A stretch of 64,000 nucleotides of DNA from Laguncularia racemosa (GCA_037954665.1 JBBMOL010000012.1:1488001-1552000), one strand, 5' to 3'; shown: positions 11,741-24,670, counted from the stretch's first letter. The notes: a model not told the origin generated them from the letters alone. Numbers and translations are program-made.

Positions 11741-13204
11741 TGTTGTCAGTCTATCTTACTGTCCTAAGACCTATAAGCAAGTATGTCTGTATAGTGAATA
11801 TTAATATTAAGTATCAGTCCTACAAAAAACTATGATTACTAGTATTAACCTTTCCTCATATTATCTAATTTTTTAAACAAAATGAGAAAATTAGCAAGTA
11901 AATTATGAAAATAACAATCTATGGAAGTATACCCAAATATTGAATCTCCTTAAAATTACTAATAAAATTAACTAATTATTATTCAATTCCATTATTATAT
12001 TCTTAAACCATAAGAATTTCTAATTTAAACTAATAGCTCTATCAAGTCTACTAATTCTTAACTCTAAATTAATTAATCAGAATCTCTTCCTAATTAAAAC
12101 CACTAAAATTGTATTACCTTTAATTGGTGAATTCCACTATTAGATTTAACCTTAATCTAGAAGATGTACGTCATTCTATCTCTAGGATTGTATACAATTC
12201 CTTATAATTATGCTAGATCTATTGCAACACAAGACTTTTCGATCTCTATATATGCAATCAAACTTCAAACTAATATGTCGACAATATTAATTTAAAAATA
12301 ATAAAGCACACATAATTAGATCACAAGAATATCAATAACTTTACTAAATAATAAACCTAAAATTACATGTTCATCTAAGGTTTATCATACTTGAGTGCAA
12401 AAAAAAATAAAATAAAAATTAACTATCATCATAATGAAATTGAAAACAAAAATATAAAAATAATACATAAAGAAAAGCGTTAATAATTCAATAACAACAT
12501 ATATACCTTCTCTAATGTTAATTATAAAACTCTATATCTTCAAAGCTCAAACTTTGCCCCTATTTATGCTAATCAAGAACCTCTTGTCTAAGAAAGTTGT
12601 AGTTTCTTAAAGTAGAATCAGAATTTTCATAAATGAGGAAATTAAACTTTAGTAGATAGGAAATTACATCTTCATGAATTAGAAAACTTGGATTCATAAG
12701 AAGGAAATTGAATCTTCTAGATTAATCACTCTTCAAGAAAGTAATTTTCAGCTTCTGCTATTAATTTGGAAAGTAGAATTTTCACTTAACACAACTATAG
12801 CATGGTCATGCAAATGCCCATATAACTCTTGCCATGAATTTTCTTGAAAATCTACAAAAATAAGTCTCAACACGACCTTGGATATGAGCACGTTTGTAGT
12901 CATGTACTCTTGTATGGCTCCTGGTATAGTCTTTCTTCAAGCCTTCCATCCTTATGCTTCACACAACTCCCAACACAAGTGTGTTGGAGATCATGTCAAC
13001 TATTCTAACTTGGCAAATTTGTCATTTTTGGTTCAATTCATGTGAAAATGTCATAAATTTGCTTCATTTTATTGAAAGTTACTTTTAAAGGTCTAAAATC
13101 GAAATAGAAACTAATTAAACATAAAATCCCTCCAATTATGCTTAAAAATTGAACCAAAACTATCTAAAATTTAACAAATAATGAGTGTTTTAAAACACTT
13201 ATCA
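11741..13204 (-). repeat. Solo LTR with perfect 5-bp target-site duplication
   Basis: On the minus strand it begins TGATAAGTG at 13204 and ends CTGACAACA at 11741 (1464 bp, TG...CA ends). The five bases GTACA flank it on both sides (11736-11740 and 13205-13209), the target duplication expected of LTR-element integration. A TATA-like word (GCATAAATAGG on the minus strand, near 12560-12572) and no internal coding support a solo LTR left by recombination between two LTRs. The overall layout resembles LTRs of Athila/Tat-type gypsy elements, but the lineage is inferred from texture only. Confidence 0.75.
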
Positions 13205-13264
13205 GTACATAAAAAGGAATGCACTGTGTTCAAACTTTGTAAAATATTATTGAAATGTTTTCAT

Positions 13265-13437
13265 AAAGATTTTATCTAAAACTCTAACACGTGCCCTTAG
13301 AAGCTGCTTTTTTTAAATTCAATGTGTGCTCTTAGAAACCACTGTTTGTAAAACTTCAGTGTGTGCTCATAAGGCTGCTAATGGTAATTTTATCTAAAAC
13401 CTTGGTGTGAGTTCTTAAGGTCGTTAATAGTAATTTT
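13265..13437 (+). repeat. Degenerate tandem repeat, about 40-bp unit
   Basis: Four imperfect copies of a unit resembling TAAAACTTCAGTGTGTGCTC followed by TTAGAAGCTGCT-type sequence. Copies begin near 13272, 13320, 13355 and 13400. Divergence between copies is high. No coding role is visible. Confidence 0.5.
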
Positions 13438-13450
13438 TTCAAAAATTGAT

Positions 13451-13485
13451 TTTTTTTTGGGTTGTGGGGGGGGTGGGGGGGGGGG
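13451..13485 (+). repeat. T-run followed by long G-runs
   Basis: A T-tract is followed by GGG, then 8 G at 13466-13473, one T, then 11 G at 13475-13485. This is the only such G-tract in a very AT-rich window. It could form G-quadruplex structure. Length may be affected by sequencing error in a homopolymer. Confidence 0.8.
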
Positions 13486-13489
13486 CAAA

Positions 13490-16018
13490 GTTGTTTGATC
13501 ATCCCTTGATTTAGGCCTGTGTAGCAGTTATTGACTAATTAATCGATGGTATATACTCCAAAGTCAAGATCACCTAGATTAGCCCTTGTGGAACTCTTTT
13601 CTCAATGAGGTTAATTGTAAAGTTTGTCTAGCAAGATTGAGTTTGTAGACCACCTCATATGAATAAGGTGAGGTACTCCGTACGATTAAGTACAAAAGGT
13701 AATTAATGTGTAGACAACATAAATCTACACTTTCCATGATTTTGGACTTTCATAGATGTGTTGCTTGCATTCATCACACTTACATTCATTTAGTGTGTAG
13801 ATAGAATATATGTTGTGTTAATTAATGCTTAAAACCTTGCTTAAATAGTAGTGATGAGGGAAAAATTCACTAGCCATGGTTTTGCTCACCCCCTAACAGT
13901 ATTCCTTGTAGATTACTTCAAAGATGGAGATGGGCTAAGATTAAAACAAAAAGTATTCCAAAATCAGGTCTTGAAGGATAGGTGTACATTTTAAAGTATA
14001 TTTAACTGAACTTACATCTAGAGATAAAATGTTAAGTTTTGTTATCTCTATATTTCCATGATCTTTATCTTGCAAATTTTTAACTATTCCATTTCACAAT
14101 TTGGTAGAGAATACCAATTTTCTACAATTCTAGTGAACTATGGTATAACAATTTTCATAGTTTTTTGCATAATAATCAATTATATATACTATCAGTTAAA
14201 GTAATGAGAGAATATTGTAAGGTAGTTTTTATATTGTGAATGCACACGTGATATAATGACTTTAAGATAATTGTACCATGCCCCCTTTAGGATTGTTATA
14301 GGTACTATCTTCAAAATTCTCAAGGTTTACATTAACCTTCTCCAATTCTTATTTATCCTTTGCATAAATTAAGTAGGCATGATCATAATCCAAAAGTTGA
14401 TGCCACTTCTTATCATTCTAATATTTGGCTATTACTTAATTAAGTATTGCTTTTTTTGTTCATGTTCTTAATCAATAGATGGACATTCCACCTTCAACAT
14501 ATAATATAACAAAAATTGCAGACTTGCTATCTACAAAACACAATATGCAATGGACCACTTTGTTTCTCATTGCCAAAACTTTAATTGTCTCATATTAAGT
14601 TCACTACTTATATCATGACATTAAGAAGACAGTCCATCTATAACGCTATAATGAGTGTGTTCCATTCATCAATTAGCCCTAATATAACTTCATCCTTGCT
14701 AAACTAATCTATATCCATTGCCGACCTAGAAGGCAATTAATTGGCTTAAGAGGGTGGCTAACTAGCCTTCATCCCTTTTTTTTTCTTTTTACTTCTCTCT
14801 TTCTTTTCTGACATATAATTTTAATTTTTGATTTCTAGGTTTATCTTATTAACTAACTAATTAGATTATAGTTGATACTTACTTCATGAAATCTTAATCA
14901 TGATTGTTAAAATGAAGAGTCAACTTATACGTTGTTATGATTATTTTATGAGGCATTTTCTTGTCAAAAATGGATGCAAAATCCTTTAGATATATACTTT
15001 AAATAGAATTATGAATTTAGATATATAATTCTATAAGTTTACAACTCTATGTATTTTATATGATTTTACTAGTTCAAATACATTCAAATTTCATGTAGAA
15101 TTGCAGTTTGACAACTTTGGTCATAATCTTTAGATAAAAAAGGATTCTTTTAGTAATCAAGACCTAGGGTTTATTTTCTATATTCAATATTCCTAATTTA
15201 TCTTTTATAATTTCTAAGGTTTTGTTTCATTGTAATTCGTACTTTTATGAAGCCCTAATATGTAGAATTTAAAAGATTTCTTTGTGATAACATATTCTTA
15301 AGGTTTAATTTCCATAAATTGTTAATCCTAAATGTTTAAGGGTTTTTTTTTAAGCCATCGATTTATTATATGATGTTTGATATATTGTAATCTTGATTTA
15401 TCAATTTAAATACTTTTTACATAATTATCGATGGAAATAGGATTTAGGTACTCACTTGTTAATGGGTGCTTGCCGTCTTCTCTCTATCCTTATGATAGCG
15501 AGAGTACTCTTACTAGAGTGATACATGAGTTAAACGGTGAAGGTCCATTTATAGAAGTGGGTGAGAGATGTCTTTTTATGTTTGTTTTCTATTTTATGGA
15601 TTGACACTCTCGTCAATATCTTTAATTTATTGTGGTTATTATTATTTTATTACTATTCTCTATTAATGTCTTTTATTTTATTTTATATTATCATGCATTC
15701 ATTTAATAAAAAATCTTTTATTTTATTATATTATTTAATGTTTTACCCTTTGGGATATTTCAATGTGTGTTTTGGATATTTACTTCCATCCAGGGGGGAG
15801 TTATACAATTTGTTTTCTACTTTTCTCCCCTCCCCTTTATTATTATCACTCGCATGATTAGCTTTGTCAGTCCGGAAGTTAGATAACGTATGGGCTGGAA
15901 GCAGTTGATTAGTTGGACTGGGCTATATTATTTGGGCCTATTATATTTAAGCTATGTACAATAGATTTTTTAATTAACAAGCATTTTATCACACAGAGGA
16001 CTTGTTTAGACTTCTCCC
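13490..16018. other. Unassigned AT-rich spacer
   Basis: No supported gene. A 60-base block at about 14376-14435 resembles 17886-17945 (shared core CCAAAAGTTGATGCCA and TATTTGGCTAT), hinting at a second decayed copy of the copia fragment described at 17763. The open frame at 15561-15857 is low-complexity and hydrophobic (Tyr, Leu, Phe, Ile) and I do not consider it a gene. Confidence 0.45.
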
Positions 16019-16021
16019 ATC

Positions 16022-16074
<53 letters not shown>

Positions 16075-16078
16075 ACAC
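16019..16078 (+). repeat. Compound microsatellite (CT)n(CA)n
   Basis: A run of CT dinucleotides passes directly into a run of CA dinucleotides, with a GCACACAGACAC tail. Simple-sequence repeat, likely length-variable. Confidence 0.9.
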
Positions 16079-16099
16079 AATGTCCGACAATTCTGATTA

Positions 16100-17455
16100 G
16101 GGAAACCTAACGACCGATGGTATCTTTCGAGGAAAAGGGCTAGGAGAACGAGGACTAATAATCAAACATCCAGTCTGATGATATGATAAGTCGATGTCCC
16201 TAGCTAGTACTTACAAGCAGTTTCAATATTGGGTGGCTTGGCTGGAGCCTGGAGGCACTGCCAAGACAATCCATGTGGTCAACACGATATCAACCACAGA
16301 CCAACCACCCATGTTCCGAATAAATATACTCTCTGGATTAATATAATGTTAAAAGATAAAGTTATCCGTGTCGATCCTGTAATTTTATCCACAATTGGTG
16401 ACAGCTTTTGTCAACTTTAATTTTGAAATGATGGCTAAAATGGAAAATAATTATCCATATTTTTTTTTCTTTTCAATTTGAAATATTTCCCTTTCAAGTT
16501 ATCTATTTGAATTATCCATGTTTTTTAATTTTAAATTTCTTGTATGAAATCCTCCAATATTGCAATGCAAAGAAAAGGTCTATTAATAGTTTCATTAGTT
16601 TCATCATAATCTTGCTAACATAGATTTATTTATTATAATCAATGACTCTTCATATATTATAATTTATCCATTTTTATTTTTGCTAAAGAATTATTAATGC
16701 ACCCAATGGAGCTAGAGTTTGTTTTTGATGAGTTCTAGGGTTATGCTTGAGTATTTAAGGATTTAGTATTTTAGAATGAAGGACTCCTTAGGCTCCTCAA
16801 GTGTTAGTAGGTCAATTTCTTTTGTGTTTCTTATCACCAAGGACCAACATAAATTTGATATGGTAAGTTCTATTACTAGAAAAAAAAAATCTTTCATTGG
16901 AAAATTCTAATAAAATCATTAGTAAACATGTTGGAGGACCTCTTTTAGTTGTTTTAAGTGGGTGAGGGATTCAAAACAAAAATTAAAACTCAAAGGGCTC
17001 AAATTAACAAAAATAACAAAAGGTGAAAGACTTAAACATAAAAGTTGAAAGGTCAATAATTTAAATAGATAAAGTAGTAAAATATGATGGCATACTCTTC
17101 TCTTCTCTTTTGAAATGGTAGAGACATAAAACTGTTTTCAACTATTTCCCTAAAACCCTTGACTCACTAAATGCCCACCTAAATTTTATACCACTACTCA
17201 ACACGTTGCTAGGTAGACACATAACAATTCGTCAAGCTATATTATGAACATATATCAAATATGAGTAAATCAAACGAGTTTCACTTTATATTCTAATATA
17301 CAATAAGAACAATTCAAAGTAATTTACTTCATTCAAAAACTTACATAGATTATTAACATTGTACACACTCATTTTTTCCATGAAGAATATCATTGGGATC
17401 CTTTTTATAAATTCCTATATTTACAAGATGAAGAAATTAGAATTATAATTATCTT
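16100..17455 (+). repeat. Diverged direct duplication, copy A
   Basis: Copy A starts around CCTAACGACCGATGG and is collinear with copy B at 18125-19475. Shared blocks include TCTTTCGAGGAAAAGG near the start, ATTGGTGACAGCTTTTGTCAA in the middle, a CTCAAATT-ACAAAAATAA block and CCATGAAGAATAT with GGGATCCTTTT near the end. Copy B has a clear TATA-like word (CCCTATAAATAT at 18319-18330) where copy A reads AATAAATATAC, so the unit may once have been a promoter or LTR-like region. No open frame is conserved between the copies. Nature unknown. Confidence 0.7.
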
Positions 17456-17762
17456 ATTTTATTTTATCTAGCTCGATTAGGTTTGCTGCAAAATATCCAA
17501 GATAGTACAGCTGTTTACATCTTTTCCATACTTGAATATGAAAATACATAACAATCCCTTCGATATTATTAGAAAACCCATAAATCCTAGTTTTACAGCG
17601 CGGATCCAAACTTCAATTGTGTCAAAATCGGGTCCTTTGTATTCTAGGCACATCCATATGGCTGTCACAACTAAAACTTGGCATATTTTTTAAGATTTTT
17701 AAAGCCTTTCTAGCTTCTCATCAATTTAAGATAAAGAGTTTGGGTTTTTTTACATTATTTCA

Positions 17763-17945
17763 ATGGTCCTGAAGTTGGTCGTCATCCAAGTGGTTTATTG
17801 CTTAATCAGACGAAGTTTGCACTTGAAGTCCTGCGAGATGCTGGTTTTCGTGTTGCTAAACCCTCTTTCATTCATGTTTCTCCTAGGCATGATTCTACTC
17901 CAAAAGTTGATGCCAGTCCTCACTAACGTTCTTGTATTTGGCTAT
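17763..17945 (+). pseudogene. Ty1/copia reverse-transcriptase fragment
   Basis: Translation in the frame beginning GGT CCT GAA at about 17765 gives PEVGRHPSGLLLNQTKFALE and, a few residues on, LRDAGF. This matches the copia reverse-transcriptase segment usually written as GLEVA-x5-G-x3-NQ-x2-YA-x-(D/E)LL-x-DAG. The frame breaks after about 50 residues. It sits just upstream of duplication copy B. No LTR, gag or integrase is next to it, so it is an isolated relic. Confidence 0.7.
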
Positions 17946-18124
17946 CACACTCATGTCCTTTGTGGACAGTACAACTACAAACTCATTTGAATGTTACACA
18001 GGAATGTTTATCACTTCGCTCTTCTTTTTCTAAACAGTATCCAACTATTCTGGTTCATTTACCGAAGTTGAATAAGCAACTAGCGATTACCCTAGGGCCT
18101 AGGCAAAATCCAGAAAAATATAAG

Positions 18125-19475
18125 GAAGTCCTAACGACCATGGGATCCTTCGAGGAAAAGGCCTAGGTGCAGACTGATAATCAACCTTCCAAATTGTTGA
18201 TATGACAAGTGACGTCCCTTGTTAGTACTTAATAGTTTCAATATGGGTGGCTGGACCTGCCAAATTCAGTACATGCAGTCAACTCCATATCAACCGACCA
18301 CCACCAAACACCCTTGTTCCCTATAAATATCCTTGGATTAATTTTACAGTATAGAGAACGTGTTTTTTATTTAAAAGATTGTATTAAATCCAAAATTGGT
18401 GACAACTTTTAATGTCAACTGCAATTATGCAATGATAGCTAAAATATAAAATGTAAAATAATTATGGTATTCTTTTTTATTTAAAATCTTTTTTTAAGTC
18501 ATTCATTTGAATCCTTTATATATTTTTTTTCTATTTCAATATAAATATTTTAATTTTTTATTAGGGTGTCCTCTATCTTTGCACAGCAACGAGAAAAAGT
18601 CTATTGACAGCTCCATTGCAATCTTTGCTAGCATACACTTATTTATTACAATAAGTGACTTTTGATACATTATAATTTATCTGTGTCTTTCTTTTTCTTT
18701 TTTTTTTTTTTGGATGTTGCTGAAGGATTATTTCAAGCACCCAAGGATAGGATTATGCTTGTGTATTTAAGGATCTAGTATTTTAGAATAAGGGAATCGG
18801 TAGGCTTCCAGATGGTTGAATTTCTTTTGTGCTTCTTAACAGCAAGGACCAACATTAAATTTGATATGGTCGGTTCTATTATTAGAAAAATTCTAATAAA
18901 ATCATTAGTAAGCATATTTGGGGAACTTTTTTTTAGCTGTTTTTATAGACTAAGATAATTCCAAAGAAAAGTTTGAATTTGAAAGGGCTCAAATTGACAA
19001 AAATAATTAAGTGAAGGTGGAAAGGCTTAAACATAAAAGTTAAAGGTAAAAATTTAAAATGGATAAGATAGTAATATATGGAGGTATAATTTTAAACTCC
19101 TCTCATTTGAAATGGTAGCGCTATGTAAAATTGTTTTCACTGTTTCCTTGAAACCCTTTCAAACTTGTGCAAAGCACTTTTAACTCACCAAATATTCATC
19201 TAAATTTTAGTCACTACTCAACACGCCATCAAATAGAAACATAACAATACATCAAGTTGTGTTATTGGATATAATAAAATATGAGTAGATCAAATGAGTT
19301 TAATTGAGTATCTTGATGTACAATAAGAATAATTGGAGTTGGTTTACTTTACTCAAAAGCTTACATAAAATATAGATGTGATATATACCCTATCTTTTTA
19401 TCCATGAAAAATATCTTCGGGATCCTTTTATTTAAATTATATAATTTACAAGATGAAAAAAATTAGAAAAATATT
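18125..19475 (+). repeat. Diverged direct duplication, copy B
   Basis: Collinear with copy A (16100-17455) over about 1.35 kb with many small indels. The copies are in the same orientation with starts about 2.0 kb apart. Copy B lies about 180 bases downstream of the copia fragment. A TATA-like word CCCTATAAATAT is at 18319-18330. No coding region is visible in either copy. Confidence 0.7.
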
Positions 19476-21059
19476 GACAATTTTAAGTATTAATTCATAA
19501 ATCGAGATTAAAAAAAAAAATGAAAAGGATCCACTTCCGAAACTTATTCTTTCTAATCTAGTAATTGCTTTGCTAGTACTTATTAATTAATATGTTCCCA
19601 AAATTATTTATGCCATGAATTTTCACTTCAAAATGCCAATGTAGGCAAGTCAAATGTTTAGGATGAAATTGCACATGTAAGTCCAAGGTCCATGTACGAA
19701 TTTACATATTCCGCATCAGATAGATTATAAAAATACCTACTCGATCTCTTTCCTTTTTAGGGTTACCTAGTCAATTGGTTTCCTTTCATTTTTCTCTGAC
19801 ATTAGAGCGTTAAAAGTGGAAAAAATGTTACTACCGACTGACAATCACAAACATATAAATATAATGACCATTTCTAGTAGGCAAGACTTATATTCATAAT
19901 TTTGACCATCCGTAATACATTGCAACAAATATTTTTATATAATAGAGAGACAGTAAATTAGTGGGAATTTATCAACAGTTGCTCTAGAGATTCAATTTAT
20001 ATTAGTATTTCTATTTTTAGCTGCAATCTTTTTTTGTTATAATAGTTATCAATAACTTATATATTAAGAATACACTGTAAATTTTATCACGTAAAAGCCG
20101 TTGAAAAATGAAACTAAATAATATAGTATGCATTGTACTTTTAAATGCTTATTAATTTTTCATATATCGAGAAGGCAGTATATATTTCATAAATCAGAAT
20201 ATATTTATAATTAATAGAAGTATACAAAACTGTTTCTAACAAGAGGGGCACACATATTTTGTTTTTCATCATAAATAATCTAATTATATCCCATTTTGTA
20301 ATTACGCACACATGTATAAATCATATCTCTTTGTTATTGTGGTCGATTTCCTCATACATTTCATCCGAGACTCGCTTGAAAAATTGTAGAACACGATACA
20401 AAATGACTTCAACGTGTCGAAGTTTCTGTGGGGCTAAAGACTGGTCGACATGATCTGTCCAATCAGGATTTGGATTTTAAAAATTCTTTTTAATTTTCTT
20501 AAATTTATCTTTTCAAAAGATTATTATGTGTAATTTATAATTGAGACTATAATATATATAAATATATATAATATCAAAATAATATTATAAGTATTTTAAA
20601 AATAAAACTTAAATAAAATAAATTTCTAAGACCCATTTCCATCGAATCATGGCAAAGCCGACCAAAGCGGAGAAAGGTTAGCCGGCTTTTACTCTTGGAG
20701 CTTAAAAATACATAAAGATAGTTCATCAAATATTTCAGTACAATGATATTCCTAAAAGCAATGATTGGGTTCATCTTTTTTTCTTTTTCATTAGATAGAC
20801 AATAGGGAAATGAAGCCTCTACGAAAGTGGTGGAAACCTCACTGATGAATGTCACGCTCAAATTTTTCAAAAATGTACAAATTTACCTGCGACTAATAAT
20901 GACTAAACATAGCTTATAATTTAATTTAAGCCCAGTGCATACCACCTTTGCTCTAAAATTGTAGTAGGTGACTTAGGCATGATATATCTAGCTAGCTAGC
21001 TAGATGCCTATTTGTCAATAAAGCCTACAAAAAGTACCACACATATAGAGCAACCGGAA
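19476..21059. other. AT-rich spacer, no gene recognised
   Basis: The open frames at 20259-20453 (plus) and 20574-20870 (minus) show no motif or domain I recognise. A short palindromic CTAGCTAGCTAGCTAG run is at 20989-21005. Confidence 0.5.
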
Positions 21060-21690
21060 ATATGGAAAATGGACCATACCCTGAAAGATCGTGGAACTAC
21101 ACCTAGGAAGGTGACCATCTCATTCATGATATGGATCACTTGTACAGCAACAGCACATCTAGGTCTAGACAAAAGGCAATGCCACGTCTAACACTCCTTG
21201 TGTGTGTGTGTGTGTGTTTTTTTTTTTTTTTGGGACCGCACCAAAACCCTAACCCTAATACTTTACATGGGACCCAGCTGCCCTTTGGTCAGTCTCATTG
21301 GACACTTTTTATTTAATTTTAGAGAAGGCAAAGGTCTTCCCCTCCAACATAAATTGACCCAAGAGTGGTGATGTCGCAATCTTCGGACACGTGGGAATCG
21401 ACTGACACGTGAATATGCTCGACCTGTGTAGGGTCAATCTCTGCTAGGTCATGGCCCACCCGTTGATTAGAAGATCCGAATCCAAAGCTTGTGAAACAGT
21501 GAAGGGTAGGGTTTGGTTTTTTTTGGTAGGCTTTCACTTTCTTTTGTTTCAATGTGGGCTTCTTAAATGGTCCCTCCATGTGGCTTGCTGATGAGTTGAG
21601 CTTTCCGGCTAGTTGCAACCATTGCAACCTCTTTAAACTCCCATTTTGTGGTGGACACTTAATGCCCACAAATCAATTTAGATTTGCAGA
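21060..21690. promoter_or_regulatory. Promoter-like island with paired G-box/ABRE motifs
   Basis: This stretch is less AT-rich than its surroundings. It has two ACGTG-core boxes, ACACGTGG at 21387-21394 and ACACGTGA at 21405-21412, in the same orientation about 18 bases apart. Paired ABRE/G-box elements are known binding sites for bZIP factors. A telo-box-like AAACCCTAACCCTAA lies at 21244-21258 next to a TG microsatellite and T-run (21199-21231). A 116-residue minus-strand open frame (21319-21669) covers the same bases, but I recognise no domain in it. No adjacent gene was found in either direction, so the role is conjecture. Confidence 0.3.
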
Positions 21691-21699
21691 TTTTTAATC

Positions 21700-24670
21700 A
21701 GTATAGGATTATCCCATATGTTGAGGGCACTTATTAAAATTGCCAAATAGAAAAGTTTTCATATTTTTATTTACTTGATTTTTAATAAGACGTATAATTA
21801 ATGCAAGAGCACGTGATTTTTTTATTATTTTATTATTTATATCTTTAATGCCTACCTCAGAATGCCTATTAATAAGGACCTTTTTAATATACATTACTGT
21901 TTTGGTGGAATAGGAAGGATGCAGGATTATTCAGTAGAACATAATTGTATATTAGAAATGGGCAATTAGCGTTAGTTCGTTAATAAACGTCCCAATAGCC
22001 AATCTAGCCTAGTAACTTTTTTGTTAGTAAGTACCTACATCAATAATTTTTTTTCCAGTTGTAGCAATAATATAATTAGGAAGTCTTTCTTAAATTGGAA
22101 AAAAAATGCCACAAGATATACAGCATCTTCGGTGTAACTTGTCAATGATTCATAAGTGTTGTGTAATAGTAAACATATTTTGTAGCTGATTTTACACTGC
22201 TAACGTTAGTGCTCTAGCAAGCATCAAACCCTATGGAAACCTAGAACTTGTAGGACTCTACAATGTTCAAGTTGGCTGTAGGGCAGGTATTCGACATATC
22301 ACAAGATGGCTGGCTTCTAGGTTTGACTTTTATGAACTCACTTGATAGGATATATTACATGATATAACCTATAAGCACCTGTAATTTATATCATGTAAAA
22401 AATGTAGGCTTTAAGTTTAGAGTTCTTTATAATTTTTCAATATATATTTGATACCTTACTATCTTATGTTTAAACTATAAAATATATTTGGCAAATTTAA
22501 AGTTGATTGGTAAATGAAAACTTAGCTAACCTATAACCATTATTTGAGGATAAAATTTGGTCAACCAATCAAATCTTATATCTCTCTCGTTGAAGCTGGT
22601 AGTGTGAAATACACTACTTATGGTATCATATTGAAATTGTGGGGTAAGACTTGGTCGACCGTATTCTTTGCTGAATTCTCCATTTCAACTAACATCTGGT
22701 CTTACGCCGGCTCCTTAAACCAATGCATGAGAGAATGACAAAACTTCTTGTTAGAAATCTTTCTAAATAATAATCGACATGCAACACAGTATCAAAAAAT
22801 GCTGACAAAGTCGGCTTAAAGTCACCAATTTCAACTTCGGCTACTGCATCCAGTCAATCGTGATCATTCCATTTGCGAGCAATCGATCCAAAATTGCTTT
22901 CCACTTTGTGATACTGAAGGCGTATCTCTTAATTGGTTCTTTCTTGGGCTCTCTCAAGGGGAAATTTACATTGATAGGTGGTGTTTAGTCTTAATCCGTA
23001 GAGGGTCAACATCACATTCTATTTCATCCTAAGAATGGACATCGTTTGCTTGATAATTTGGTGTTGGATTACGTGCCGTCCCCATGGATAAATTGTCCTC
23101 CTCATTTTTTTTTTTTTTAACTTTGAGCGATTTCTTCACATTCCTAATTGTGGTAGATAACTGTTGCAGTTTAATAATAGGTGTTTTTTTAGCCTCCTCA
23201 TTTCTAGGATCAATCCTTTCTTAACCAAAGACAAAAGATAGGAATAACTAATATACATGATGCAACGTACGGTTCCTAGCTTCTTTGGATATGTTTACTT
23301 AGCTTTTTCTAGAATCTCCTTGTTCATGTTTAAGGGTTGCTAAATTTACCTAATTATAAGTTTGGTGAAAAAAATAATAATAATAATTTACTCCATTTGA
23401 GGCTAAACATTTATCGAACTCGGCATGAGGCCAGAGGCACCAACTAAAAGCCAAATTTGTTAAAGAGAAGCTTAAACAGTCCCTATACTGACAGTGCAAC
23501 CGATGGATATGTCTCCTACGACATTGTCTCCTCAATACCCTCTCCGGATATGGTACTCGTCTTAACCATGGGTCTATCAAGGACCATCTTTCACCTAATC
23601 ATTGTCCTCCATACGAAAATTCAGAAGGTTCATGTGGATTCTTAATAGGATCCAATGTAGGTCCCTCATATGATCTGCCTGCAGAGTTCGTTGGTGGAGT
23701 TCTATCCCATTTTTAAATTTGCATCCGGCAAGGTCTCAACCGATGGCAATTTGACCATGGCTCATTTGTCATTCAAGCCGTAACCTTGGTTTGTGTAAAG
23801 ATTCTCTTTTCTTAACTCTCAAAGATCTGTTTACTTAAAAATAATAAAAAAATAATGGATCAATTATTTTTTTGTTCATTCAAAACTTAACTTCATGTCA
23901 CTATTAATAAGATCAATCACACATAAAAACAAAACCCCTCTTTTTTTTATATTCTTTTATCTTCGTTTATATCATTTAGTCAACAAATACCTTGGTTATA
24001 ATATAAAAATGGTAAATATAAAAATGCACAGCTGATTATGTCCCTCAAGTTATATGTTGCTTTCTACTACTACATTGTTTCAAACGAAGTTTTACCATAA
24101 AATTTTTCTAGTTTGAGGTTTAAAACTAATGTATAATTAATTCAATTATGGAATCATGAATAGTCATTTATTTCTTCCTCCCTACCTTTACAAAGGAATC
24201 CATATTCGTTCTTTTTTATATGTTGATGAATCATACACTGCCGCAACAACCTCCGTGGTCATAGTACATCGCTGTATCATCACATACTACCACACAATAC
24301 AAGATATATAATGTATCTCTCTGTGCGCATGCATTTATATAATAGAACTTCTATATATATATAATATGACCCATGTTACATCAAAGTATTATAAAAAATA
24401 AATAAATAAATAAAAAGGAAGAAGGGGATAAGGAAATATGTCGTGTGAATTTTTTTAAATATTTAAATAAAAAAGTTAAATAATATATTCTCAATTACAT
24501 TTTATTTAAAACAAAGTCCATCACCAAACAAGTACATAATAGTTTTTTTTTTTTGTCATATTTTCTATCTATTATATTTTGGAGACTATTAATATCTATA
24601 TACTAAGCTAGTAGGTCATATCCCGACATGGACTTGATTCCCTTGATTGGATAAACCCTATTTTGTAATG
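21700..24670. other. Unassigned spacer
   Basis: 22540-23760 is somewhat less AT-rich with several short open frames (22544-22738, 23350-23580, 23457-23645), none with recognisable domains. It may be an old transposon relic. The rest is AT-rich with simple TA and TAAA runs near 24350 and 24405. Confidence 0.4.

Noticed and set aside
15561..15857. 98-residue plus-strand hydrophobic frame
   Set aside because: Low-complexity Tyr/Leu/Phe/Ile from AT-rich DNA; no signal peptide pattern or conserved motif recognised.
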